Of a DNA stretch of 64,000 nt, positions 26,761 to 36,200 are shown one piece after another. The number at the start of each line of letters is the position of its first letter. Position 1 is the first letter of the stretch. Origin of the DNA: Sphingobacterium sp. (GTDB lineage: Bacteria > Bacteroidota > Bacteroidia > Sphingobacteriales > Sphingobacteriaceae); contig JAITTY010000004.1 of assembly GCA_031286695.1 (NCBI GenBank), positions 1 to 64,000 of the forward strand. Direction: 5' to 3'. The notes beneath the pieces were generated by a model, which saw only the letters and a program-made list of their open reading frames with translations, was not told the DNA's origin and searched no databases. Position numbers and translations under genes: made by a program.

Positions 26761-27495
26761 ATGAATATTATACAAAAGCTCAGCACTTATTCACACGAGA
26801 GATTTGACACACTACTTTTAATCGGTACTCTTTTGGCTCTTGTTATTAACGCCATGGGTTTTGAATTTTTTAATCAATATACTGCTTTGCTGTATGGATT
26901 GTTTTCTGGATTAATATTGGTTCTTTTTTTTAAAAATTGGCTCATTGATAATTTCTTCACCCTATGGCCAATGGGATTTTTTACTTTTTGTATAGTTTTT
27001 GAATTTGCATTTATGCTATATGATCAGGTTCATCTGAAAGATGATTGGTACTTTTTACCGTGGGCGGTTCTTTTAGGTGGAGTTTTTGTGGTAGCTATTA
27101 GCATCTTAATCGTATTGAAAAAGATCACTCTTCAAAAGACACTTTCGAAAGCGTTGTATATAAGCGTTATTTTTCTCTTTTCAACAGTCTATTCCTACGG
27201 GTTGCTTTCTTTGATAAACATTTTTAATGCGCGGCAAGTCGTTAAATGGGAGCGTGTTAAGGTGGGTTTACCATCTTGGGTAATTACTTTAGGAGGAAAT
27301 TACAACGATGCCATATTTGAGAACAAAGAATGGGGAACTCGGTGGATGAATTTATTTTTTTTGAAATGGGAAGGTGATTTTCCGCATCCGCCAACGACTG
27401 CCGAAGTAAAAGTTTTTAAAGGCAACTTTGGGAAAGATTATATGCTCAAAACGTATGATGAGGATGAAAAGAATGACGCAAGACAAATCGACTAA
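26761..27495 (+). CDS. Polytopic membrane protein of unknown function
   Basis: A 244-residue protein with about five hydrophobic segments (about residues 17-35, 40-58, 66-86, 96-118, 128-152) and a soluble C-terminal region of about 90 residues starting at VKWERVKVGLPSWVITLGGN. No family recognised. Its stop at 27495 is 1 bp before the start of the desulfurase-like gene, so the two form a coupled pair. Confidence 0.75.
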   Translation: MNIIQKLSTYSHERFDTLLLIGTLLALVINAMGFEFFNQYTALLYGLFSGLILVLFFKNWLIDNFFTLWPMGFFTFCIVFEFAFMLYDQVHLKDDWYFLPWAVLLGGVFVVAISILIVLKKITLQKTLSKALYISVIFLFSTVYSYGLLSLINIFNARQVVKWERVKVGLPSWVITLGGNYNDAIFENKEWGTRWMNLFFLKWEGDFPHPPTTAEVKVFKGNFGKDYMLKTYDEDEKNDARQID

Positions 27496-27496
27496 C

Positions 27497-28648
27497 ATGG
27501 ATAAAATTATATATCTTGACAACAATGCATCTACTCCAATGGATCCTAGGGTCTTAGCTGAAATGATGCCCTATTTGACAGACAAGCATGGTAACGCAGC
27601 AAGTCGTCACAAACTAGGTAAATATTTAGATGCTGCGGTAGAGAAGAGTAGGAGGCAGATTGCTGATCTTATCGATGCCAATGCAGAAGATATTTTCTTT
27701 ACAGCTGGTGCTACTGAAGCTATCAATATGGGATTACGCGGATTATTGAGGGCAGGGAAACAACATATTATAACAGTACAGACAGAGCATCCTGCAGTTT
27801 TGGATACCTGCAGGTATCTTGAGACCAAAGGTATCACGGTTACTTACCTTTCTGTTGATAGCGACGGGCTGATAGATTTTAAGGAACTAGAGCGCGCCTT
27901 TACACCTCTTACAGCTTTAGTATGTGCGATGCATGTTAATCATGACACTGGTGTAATTCAGGATATAGAACGAATTGCGGAGATAACGCATGCTCATGGA
28001 GCCTTTTTCATGACTGATGGAAGCCAATCTGTCGGAAAACTCCCTGTCCGCGCACAATCTTTTATAGATATTCTCACTTTCTCTGCCCATAAATTTTATG
28101 GGCCAGCGGGTATAGGCGGCATTTATTTTAGTTCCGAAATCCCCATGGAACCGCTTATCTTTTCTGGGGGACATGAAGGCGAGGCAAGAAGCGGTACACT
28201 TAATGTGCCGGGTATCGTTGGAATGGGCAAAGCCGCTGAACTCGCAGCTTCAGAGATGAATGAAGATGGAGAACGCATTGGCAAACTACGTGATATATTG
28301 GAACAACAATTATTGGCAATAGGAGGAGCGAAGTTAATCGGTTCTAAAACACACAGGATCTATACAACAAGTACTATTCGTTTCGATGGTATTGACAGCG
28401 AAAATATTGTTCAAAAACTCGATGATATATGTGTTTCCAACTGCTCAATACTCAGCTATTTTGAGGCAATACCATCTCCTGTACTTCAAGCTATGGGATT
28501 GAGTAGAGATGAGGCATTTAATGCACTACGATTTAGTATAGGGCGCTTCACTACAGCAGAAGAAATCGGACAAACTGTAGAAGCTGTAGGCAATATCATA
28601 AAGCAATTGCACAACAAAAAATCGCTACAGCGATCCAAGCCGGTTTAA
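27497..28648 (+). CDS. Cysteine-desulfurase-like aminotransferase lacking the usual catalytic Cys
   Basis: A 383-residue class-V PLP enzyme of the NifS/IscS group: YLDNNASTPMDP start, VQTEHPAV (His stacking on PLP), DGSQSVGKLPV, and the PLP lysine in SAHKFYGP. In IscS the catalytic Cys sits in SSGSACTS. In an ungapped alignment between LDDICVS and IPSPVLQAMG, that position is Leu here, with a Cys three residues earlier (NCSILSY). It may use a shifted Cys or have another activity. The start at 27497 matches homologues. The last five codons lie inside a repeat that begins at 28634, so the C-terminus may have been changed. Confidence 0.88.
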   Translation: MDKIIYLDNNASTPMDPRVLAEMMPYLTDKHGNAASRHKLGKYLDAAVEKSRRQIADLIDANAEDIFFTAGATEAINMGLRGLLRAGKQHIITVQTEHPAVLDTCRYLETKGITVTYLSVDSDGLIDFKELERAFTPLTALVCAMHVNHDTGVIQDIERIAEITHAHGAFFMTDGSQSVGKLPVRAQSFIDILTFSAHKFYGPAGIGGIYFSSEIPMEPLIFSGGHEGEARSGTLNVPGIVGMGKAAELAASEMNEDGERIGKLRDILEQQLLAIGGAKLIGSKTHRIYTTSTIRFDGIDSENIVQKLDDICVSNCSILSYFEAIPSPVLQAMGLSRDEAFNALRFSIGRFTTAEEIGQTVEAVGNIIKQLHNKKSLQRSKPV

Positions 28649-28860
28649 ATTATGTGATTAAGCGAGCATTTAGCCAACTTTGCCTCCCTTGACGGTTTTC
28701 GAGGGGGCCATGTTGTTTACTTTATTTCTTATTAACACGGTTGAGTAAATCAACTACAGTTTCCCTTAACTAACCCTACTTCCAAACCAATACCTTCGCC
28801 TTACAGTTTGTAATAATCTTGAAAGTTAATAGCTGTAAGCCTATTAATTCAGCATATAGA
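28634..28860 (+). repeat. Leader/terminator repeat, copy B
   Basis: Matches 29760-30002 and the first part of 465-570: CCAAGCCGGTT, GCATTTAGCCAA, a GCCTCCC...GAGGG foldback (degenerate here), then CTTACAGTTTGTAATAATCTTGAAAGTTAATA and TATTAATTCAG. It is followed by a broken YbjQ-like fragment, as copy C is followed by the intact YbjQ-like gene, so the repeat and gene were duplicated together. It begins inside the 3' end of the desulfurase-like gene. Confidence 0.8.
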
Positions 28861-28881
28861 TACCAATTCAACTTTCCAGTA

Positions 28882-28998
28882 GCTGTCAATGTTGTCATCG
28901 GTACCACTGTCTTTAGCGGTATAGGAGCGAGCAATGTCGATTTCTTTGGCGGTCGCTCTACCAGCTATGAGAGGCTTCATCCATCCAATTGCATATAA
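28882..28998 (+). pseudogene. YbjQ-like gene fragment, N-terminal part
   Basis: Reads AVNVVIGTTVFSGIGASNVD followed by FFGGRSTSYE and then diverges to a stop at 28996. This is almost identical to residues about 21-52 of the intact gene at 30056. Neither the beginning nor the rest of the gene is present. The remaining gap to 29064 is AT-rich with no other content. Confidence 0.85.
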
Positions 28999-29064
28999 AA
29001 AATGTGAAACCTTAAATATCTTTACTGTATTCAATATTGCTAATATTATTAGTAATATTGTAAA

Positions 29065-29532
29065 ATGAAACCGCTAGAAATCTTTTGCCGAAATCGGGTA
29101 ATGTACGCTCAAATTACCGTGCATGATAAAAGCATGGGCATGAAAGATTATCATCTTTACAACAAAAATGGTCTTGCTTTTTATGTTTTCAGGAAATCTC
29201 AGGGAGAGTGGCAATTGGCATTCGGTGTACTTGCCGATGATATCAAGGAAGCGTGCATTGACGCCCTTATACTTCGCTTTGATACGGATGTGCCTGAGTT
29301 GTTTTATCATCATGGAAAACGCCAGGTAGTGGAAGTTCGGGCCAAGAAATACAGCCTTTGGCATATTTATCTCAATAATGCTTATGTAGGAAGTATTCAA
29401 TATTACACCTTCACTAAGCAGTTCAATTACCACCTTGAAGACAATGGCTTATTGACCGATGATCACGTGCAAAAGTATATAGCCATGATACAACGTGGGG
29501 AATTAAAGTGGATAAAGGACGATATTCGATGA
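29065..29532 (+). CDS. Hypothetical protein, 155 residues
   Basis: A soluble alpha/beta protein with no signal peptide and no recognised family. It has segments such as YHLYNKNGLAFYVFRKSQGE and KYSLWHIYLNNAYVGSIQYY. It sits between two copies of the leader repeat and could be cargo of the same duplication, or an accessory defence gene. Reading frame and composition look real. Confidence 0.6.
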   Translation: MKPLEIFCRNRVMYAQITVHDKSMGMKDYHLYNKNGLAFYVFRKSQGEWQLAFGVLADDIKEACIDALILRFDTDVPELFYHHGKRQVVEVRAKKYSLWHIYLNNAYVGSIQYYTFTKQFNYHLEDNGLLTDDHVQKYIAMIQRGELKWIKDDIR

Positions 29533-29746
29533 AAAACGATATAGTTCTAATGTGACGTGTTTGGTGATGATCATAGAAGATCTTTTGGATAAAAGACGGT
29601 TGTCATTATCGAAGAGTGGGTTGATCTGGAGTGTTCGTGAAACTGATAACAATATTTGATGAAGTGAAATAGCCTTTTGGAATTAAATTATTATCAGCAG
29701 TCCTCATTTAAACAACATTTTAGCGAAAATGAACAACTAATATCTC

Positions 29747-30005
29747 CAATAATCTAACGATCTTTACAATATATAAACGCCCCAAGCCGGTTAGAATTAG
29801 GCGACAGAGCATTTAGCCAAATTGCCTCCCTTTGCGGTTAACGAGGGAGGCCTTTTTGTTTATTTTATTGTCTTCTTAAAACTCCTGAATAAATCAGCTA
29901 CGGTTTCCCGTAACCAATCCTACTTTCAAACAAATATCTTAGCCTTACAGTTTGTAATAATCTTGAAAGTTAATATCTGTAAACATATTAATTCAGAATA
30001 AATAA
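29747..30005 (+). repeat. Leader/terminator repeat, copy C
   Basis: The fullest copy of the repeat. It contains the block shared with 465-570 and, after the hairpin, the block shared with 28700-28860, and is followed 50 bp later by the intact YbjQ-like gene. It therefore looks like a terminator plus promoter region of the duplicated unit. The preceding gap 29533-29746 has no gene. Confidence 0.8.
29824..29857 (+). terminator. Intrinsic terminator inside repeat copy C
   Basis: GCCTCCCT and AGGGAGGC form a perfect 8-bp stem around a 12-nt loop followed by CTTTTTG, a standard rho-independent terminator. Copies A and B carry decayed versions of the same hairpin. Confidence 0.85.
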
Positions 30006-30055
30006 TGTATATTAGGCTTGGGTATTAACCTTGCCCGATTGAAAAGTAGCATGCC

Positions 30056-31111
30056 ATGATAGTAACCACGACCAATTCCATCGAAGGGAGGGAGATTTCA
30101 CGATATAATGATCCAATAGCAGCCAATGTTGTCATCGGTACCAATATCTTTAGCGATATAGGAGCGAGCTATGTAGATTTCTTTGGTGGTCGCTCTACCA
30201 GCTATGAGAAGAAGATGCAGGAGATGTACAAGCGTGTTACCGAAACACTCAAGCAGCGTGCGCAGGCAATTCGTGCTGATGCTATTATTGGGCTTAGTGT
30301 AGATATCGACGAAATCTCAGGAAAGGGGAGTCAGATGTTTATGATTACTGCGGTGGGGACACCGATACATCTTAAAGAGGTTGCCCGCGTTCCGATCGAG
30401 AAGCAGGATGATCTATTGGATGGCGAACTGATTCAGCAGAAGGTCCGAGCAGATATCATTTTAGAAAATTATAAGTCGCTAGAATCTATCAATAAGGAAA
30501 CAGCTGAATTTATCGCTACATCAGGCCTAAGAGAATTTGAGCCACTTGTGTTCAAAGCAATGAATGAGGATTATGGTATAGAACAAACTCCAAAAGATAA
30601 ACTAGAAATGCTATTCCGCTATTTTGATTACTTACCAGATGAGGAAGCCATTGCTATTCTTTATGATGCTTTATCAGCAGACAATTTAACAACCTTACAA
30701 GTAAAACGCATCGATGCGATTATCACTTCATCCAATTTTATTGATTACGAAAAAGCTATTAACCTTTTAAATAGTAATATACATGCTAGACGTACTGCGC
30801 TGAAAATATTCTCTTTGGACAAAGATTGGTATTCAAAAGAAGATATAGCTATACTGAAAAGTTTAGAAGGAGATGCTTTAGCAAAGTTCTTCCCCGAAAT
30901 TGTACAAGTTGAGGAATCGAAGGGAATGTTTTCGAGTGGAAAAGAAGTGTGGCGATGTGAATGTGGTCATACAAATAAGCTTGATTATTCAAACTGTAGT
31001 TCATGCACACGCGATAAGAGAGGTTTTGGTGAGCAAAGTTTGAAACCGGAAGAGGTGCAGGGTACATTGAATAGAAGGATTAAAATAATTGATAAATACG
31101 TTTCTAATTAA
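30056..31111 (+). CDS. YbjQ-family protein with helical middle and C-terminal zinc ribbon
   Basis: A 351-residue protein. Residues 1-105 form a YbjQ/UPF0145 domain (VVIGTNIFSDIGASYVDFFG, QRAQAIRADAIIGLSVDIDE), which makes pentamers in known members. Residues about 115-290 are helical and resemble armadillo-like repeats. Residues about 298-320 are a zinc ribbon (WRCECGHTNKLDYSNCSSC) with four Cys. Ordinary YbjQ proteins are about 105 residues, so this is a fusion. It follows repeat copy C and precedes the DUF6119 gene by about 30 bp. Function unknown. Confidence 0.85.
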   Translation: MIVTTTNSIEGREISRYNDPIAANVVIGTNIFSDIGASYVDFFGGRSTSYEKKMQEMYKRVTETLKQRAQAIRADAIIGLSVDIDEISGKGSQMFMITAVGTPIHLKEVARVPIEKQDDLLDGELIQQKVRADIILENYKSLESINKETAEFIATSGLREFEPLVFKAMNEDYGIEQTPKDKLEMLFRYFDYLPDEEAIAILYDALSADNLTTLQVKRIDAIITSSNFIDYEKAINLLNSNIHARRTALKIFSLDKDWYSKEDIAILKSLEGDALAKFFPEIVQVEESKGMFSSGKEVWRCECGHTNKLDYSNCSSCTRDKRGFGEQSLKPEEVQGTLNRRIKIIDKYVSN

Positions 31112-31141
31112 TTGTTGTAAGACTAATAATTGACCTTTACC

Positions 31142-32950
31142 ATGAATATTATTCCAAATATTTTTAAAATAGATAAAAAGCATCGTTTACTTAAATCTAA
31201 ATCTATTACTAGAGATATAATTATTGCAATTATTAAAGACTTTTATAATAAATCAGAATTTGTTTTTAGAGAATCGGATATACATCTTAAACCTTTTATA
31301 AAAGAAGACATAAAATATTATCTTTATCTACACCGCAATCCTGACAGGCTCTCGGACTGGGCGAATTTCTTTCCAGAAGAGCTTAGAGGTGATCTTAGTA
31401 CTTTCTATCAAACTAAACTTTCGTTAATACTTTTTATTGAGACGGAATTCGAACTTTATGCAGTAGTAGGAGGTAACGCTTATAAAGTTATTGTCAATTA
31501 TATCGATCATCAATTTGGTTTGAATATGTATGATAGGATAATTTGCTTAGAGGAAGATGAAGCAGCATCTACTAAGTCTAGAGGTATAACAGGCCAAAGA
31601 ATTGGGCTAAACGAACAGTTTAGGGAAGATTATAAGATGATTAATTACCTTCAATTTGGAAAAATTCCGAAGGAGCTAAATATTAAGTTATCTCCAAAAA
31701 CTGCTTATAGTCATTTTTCATTCTTGATGGAAAAAAAAGATGAAAGATTTACAATCACGGTGGGGAAAGGTTTTAAAGTTAACAGAAGTGTCGATTTCGA
31801 AAACCTAAATAAAATTGTTCAAGAATTGACTCTAATGTTAGAGTTGGCACCTCAAGAACTTCTGAGCTCATATATTCAAATAAGAGATGCGGATCTGATA
31901 AAAAAATTCGAAATAGAATTAAACAGAAGAATTTATAATCATATAGCTGTATTAGTAGGGAATAGCACAAATCCAAACGATAATTTTGAATTTGATTTTT
32001 GTAGCCCAAATAATTTGGAAGCATTTTACGATGCCGATTCATATCAATTAAAGGAGAAAGTGGAAGACAAACATGTTCTTTTCGCGACCCTGAATGATAG
32101 AACACAAATATATAAGACAGTCGTTCTTCACGCCTATGAAAAATGTGGAAATGATCAGCAATCAATTCTCTTTTACTTAAGAGGGGTTAGAGTTCATTGT
32201 ATTAAAGGAAGTAGACAATCCACAAGTAGTACTTTCCTATATCACCTAAATGCTGAAATAACTTACATGAATGATTCAGTTTTTTATATTGATACGAAGT
32301 GGTACAGATTGAAGGATGGATTCTTAAAGAGCTTGAATCATCAGACGGAATTACTTTTTAGGAATTTTAAACTACAAGAGAATATTTTGGGTGAGAATTG
32401 GCCAATAAAAACTGACGGTTCAAAGAAACTTATTGATGAGGCGGATTACAACAATCTTTATATAGGAAAGGATAATTATATAGTCATGGATACAATTACA
32501 CCAGAAGGAGTTGAAATCTGTGATATTTTATATATTAAAGACTCTGAACTTTATTTAATTCACGTTAAGCATAGTTTTACTGCTCGAGTGAGAGAGCTTA
32601 CTAATCAAATACAGATCAGTGCAAGAAGAGTGAGCGAAGCGGTAAGTTCAAATAATAGATTGTTTTTTGGTAAAGTATATGACTCAATAGTAAGTAAAAT
32701 GAGGACAGTTAACAGTCTGAATCAAGATGAATTTATTGATCTGTTTTTTAAGTCCAAAATTCATTATGTATTTGCTACCGCATCGCAATTTGAAAGTAAT
32801 GACCTAATTGAAGAGAATTTAAGTAAATATAAATCAAATATAGCAAAGTTCTCTCTGACTACATGTTCTAGTGAAGTTCAAACGCAATATTCGAATTTTT
32901 TAGTTTTTCAGATTATGAGGGAGCCTCACTCGAAATTCTCAGCACGTTAG
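31142..32950 (+). CDS. DUF6119 family protein (TIGR04141, sporadically distributed)
   Basis: A 602-residue soluble protein. The features are typical of the DUF6119/TIGR04141 family: an N-terminal domain with LSLILFIETEFELYAVVGGN, a middle motif KSRGITGQRIGLNEQFREDY, and a C-terminal region with YLIHVKHSFTARVRELTNQI, which resembles a nuclease-type HVKxSxxxxRELxxQ element. The family is patchy in distribution and often lies in defence islands; activity is not known. I chose the ATG at 31142 over an in-frame TTG 12 bp upstream. It is downstream of the YbjQ-zinc ribbon gene by 30 bp. Confidence 0.85.
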   Translation: MNIIPNIFKIDKKHRLLKSKSITRDIIIAIIKDFYNKSEFVFRESDIHLKPFIKEDIKYYLYLHRNPDRLSDWANFFPEELRGDLSTFYQTKLSLILFIETEFELYAVVGGNAYKVIVNYIDHQFGLNMYDRIICLEEDEAASTKSRGITGQRIGLNEQFREDYKMINYLQFGKIPKELNIKLSPKTAYSHFSFLMEKKDERFTITVGKGFKVNRSVDFENLNKIVQELTLMLELAPQELLSSYIQIRDADLIKKFEIELNRRIYNHIAVLVGNSTNPNDNFEFDFCSPNNLEAFYDADSYQLKEKVEDKHVLFATLNDRTQIYKTVVLHAYEKCGNDQQSILFYLRGVRVHCIKGSRQSTSSTFLYHLNAEITYMNDSVFYIDTKWYRLKDGFLKSLNHQTELLFRNFKLQENILGENWPIKTDGSKKLIDEADYNNLYIGKDNYIVMDTITPEGVEICDILYIKDSELYLIHVKHSFTARVRELTNQIQISARRVSEAVSSNNRLFFGKVYDSIVSKMRTVNSLNQDEFIDLFFKSKIHYVFATASQFESNDLIEENLSKYKSNIAKFSLTTCSSEVQTQYSNFLVFQIMREPHSKFSAR

Positions 32951-33102
32951 TTTAAAGCATATATAACTCTTTTAGCACTTAACCTTTTTCAAATTAAAGA
33001 ATGATGGAAAAATAAAAAATTTCTTTATATGGATGTAATTTCTGGAGGAAAGTAAACAATAATTTAATAGATATACCCCCGTTATGTAGATACGTTTGAA
33101 GA

Positions 33103-33171
33103 AGAGCTAAAACAGTACGGTCAGAAATAGTGAAACTGGAAGCAGAATTAAAGGCTGTCCAGTCAGAGTGA
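33103..33171 (+). pseudogene. Possible HsdM C-terminal fragment
   Basis: A 22-codon open stretch RAKTVRSEIVKLEAELKAVQ, then SE-stop, after an upstream stop. The heptad-like EIVKLEAELKAVQ end resembles the C-terminal helix of type I methyltransferase HsdM subunits. It lies 32 bp before the GHKL gene. Very short, so the assignment is tentative; support comes from the HsdS-like fragment on the other side of that gene. Confidence 0.3.
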
Positions 33172-33202
33172 ATCAATAACTTAAAGAATTAAACTTTTGA
33201 AT

Positions 33203-36200
33203 ATGTTAGACCTGAAAAGCATTTGTGAAAACAGTCAGGCAGGATTGTCATCTGTAGGAGATCCGACCATTATTAAATCGCTTGCAAAGTTTGAAGATAC
33301 CGTCAACGATGCGTATCAGGGGAGGTTATTTTTTGAATTGATTCAAAATGCAAGAGATGCTGCGTATAAAGCAGGGATCAACAGTAAGATAATTGTCTGT
33401 ATTCAGGAGGATATGGTTTATTTTGGCAATACAGGTGCACCTTTTAATGAAAAAGGTATCATAGCTATGACTAGGCTTGGCCTTAGTTTTGATAAACAGG
33501 ACAATAAAACCATAGGCCATAAAGGTATCGGATTTAAAGCGATCCAGGAATTTAGCAGCACACCCAAAATCATTACAAATTTTGGATCCATTATTTTTAA
33601 TAAAAAAATACTGCATGACATTCTTAAGAATAAATTCCCGCATGATGTCTTTAAAGAAAAAGAAGTTCCTCTTTTCTACTATCCTCATTATGAAGATGTA
33701 AAAATAAAGGATTTAGGTATAGACGCCCTATCAGAATGCGAAACGGTGATCGGTTTTGAGCTAAATAAAAACAAAACTATTACTGATTTAACAGAGAAAT
33801 TCAACGAGATATTAAATGAAGAACTAATCCTATTAGGAAACATAGAAAGTATTCATTTCCAAAGTGATGTTTTCAGCAAAACCACTACATTCAAGTATAA
33901 GGAAAATGAAGTAACAGTAAATGACAAGGAAACTTTTGAAATCGTACAGTTTCCAGAACCGGTTCTTATTTCGAATGAATTGTATGAGCAATTGCAGGAA
34001 CAAGAACAGGAACTTTTCGCATCAGACAAAGAGGTCGATCTGAAAATAGTGTTCCGTACGCATAACAGAATACCTGTTGTTGAAAATGAGAGCGCACTGT
34101 ACCTTTTCTACCCTCTGGAAGTTAAATCCGGATTTTCCTATAAAATCCACAGCTATTTTTCCTGCAATCCGCAGCGAACGGATATTACAGAATCACAACT
34201 GAATGATTACATTTTTGAAAAGATTATAGCACTTCAGATTGACTATGTCCTTCCATATCTAAAGGCAAAAGGAATAACAACCGGATTGCAGCAATTTGCT
34301 TACTGTCAAGAAACATGCAAAAAGCTGGCAAAGTTGCACGGGAATTATATCGCAAAAATCAGAGAAGAAAAATTCGTCTGGATAGAGCAGGAAAAAGACT
34401 ATTTCAGTCCTGATGAGATCATGCTATGCAGTAAAGAAGCGTATGCTTTTATAAAATACCATTCCATCAACAACAAAAAACTGCTGGTAGTCGAAGAGCC
34501 GGTAAAAAGCTGGTTGAAACAGCATTTTAAAACCGATGAATTAAACAACAGCCTGCTACGTGAACATATTGAAGTTATAGCAGAAACAGAGAAAAATAAC
34601 CCGCTTTTTTTCCAGAAACTCTACGCGTATGCGTCCAATCATAATCTGATATTGAATGATAAAAAAGTACTCTTAGGAGAAAATGGTGAATTATATAGCA
34701 ACAGTGATAAAGTTTTTTTGCAGGGAGACCGAAGACGGCTGAATATCCTCCAAAGCATCCAGGACAAAATTACCATGCTTAATCCTGCTATTAGGCTGGA
34801 AAATTACAGTCCAGAGAAATTGAGACTGTTAGGATTAAAAGCATTCAGCCAGGAAGAAATCATAGATCGGGCATTGGAATTATTTGCCGATGATGAAGTA
34901 AATAAAAGTGATATTCTTATTTTTTTGATGAGTTTAAACATCGAAGCAGAAAACATTAGAAATAACATTAGGAAAAAGATATTAGTTCCGGTAGGTGGAG
35001 AGGAGATGCGATGGATATCACCACTTTATAATCCTATATATCTTGAAAGTGAAGCTTTAAGAAAGCTCTATCCCGAAGGAAATTTTTTCAATATCGATGC
35101 CATTTCATATACCGATCAGGAAAAGCTGAAAGCTTTTGTGATGAGATATAATGTATGGAGTATTCCTGCTGTTTATTTTATAGAGAAAAACAATATTTCC
35201 AGTGCTCAGTCAAAGCAGCATATAAGATATTTGAATGCATCATCAGGATTCAATGCTTATAGTTATACTATTTACCAGGATAGAAAACTGGATTTTCCAA
35301 GCCATGCAGATGTATTTTTTTATGAATCGATTATAAAAAACTGGCAGACTTATATAGCATTAATCGGTAACAAAGATCTATTACCTTTTTCTGTTCGGTC
35401 AGATAGTGCAACCTATTCCCGGTCAATTAATCCAACCATTAAAACCACGTCATTCGGACAACAATTGCTGGAAAACAAATGGATCAGGATCAATGAAAAT
35501 GACACCTTTTGGTTGCCTTCTGAAGTTAGTGGCATCAACAGGGCTAGTTACCTGACAGAAAGAAATATAAAAGCCAATGGATTTAATTGGCTAGTACTTA
35601 ATTTTGCAGAAAACAGGTCTTTTTTTAGTGAGTTGGAAATAGCACATATCGATAGTACAAAAAATCAGGATATGGTTACGGTCCTAAAGCAGGTGTATAT
35701 GATGTATGCTGATGCAGATATCAATGAAATTACAGATTTTAAGAAATTTTACCATACCATTCTTAAATATCTTTATGCTACTTATGAGCTAAATAAAGAT
35801 ACACAGCAAAACCTGGTGAATCTCCTCAAACAGGTTCCTTTTTTCTGTGTCTTTTATAAAGATGGTACAGAGTCTTTTTCCTGGCAGCTCCCGGCAAAGA
35901 TCCTGCACATAGATGACAACAGATTATTTCAAAGTCTTGATAATTCTGTAAAAGAGCAACTTGGATTCTTTTTTACTAAGAGTGATAAAAATGAAATCGG
36001 GAAAATATTTAACCGGGTTGCTCCAAAGTTAAGCTCAAGGATAAAAGACTCGATTCATTATTCTGAAGATGTACTCTCTGAAAAAATGCTTTGCACGGAA
36101 ATCAACAATTTAATATACATTATCCTGCTGATTGAACATAAAATAGAAGAACATATTAAAATAGAGCACCTGCAACAATTGCAACAGATAAAGCTGAAAA

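Noticed and set aside
27497..28648. The desulfurase-like gene as dndA of a phosphorothioation system
   Set aside because: No dndB-E or related restriction genes are present nearby and the catalytic Cys is not in place.
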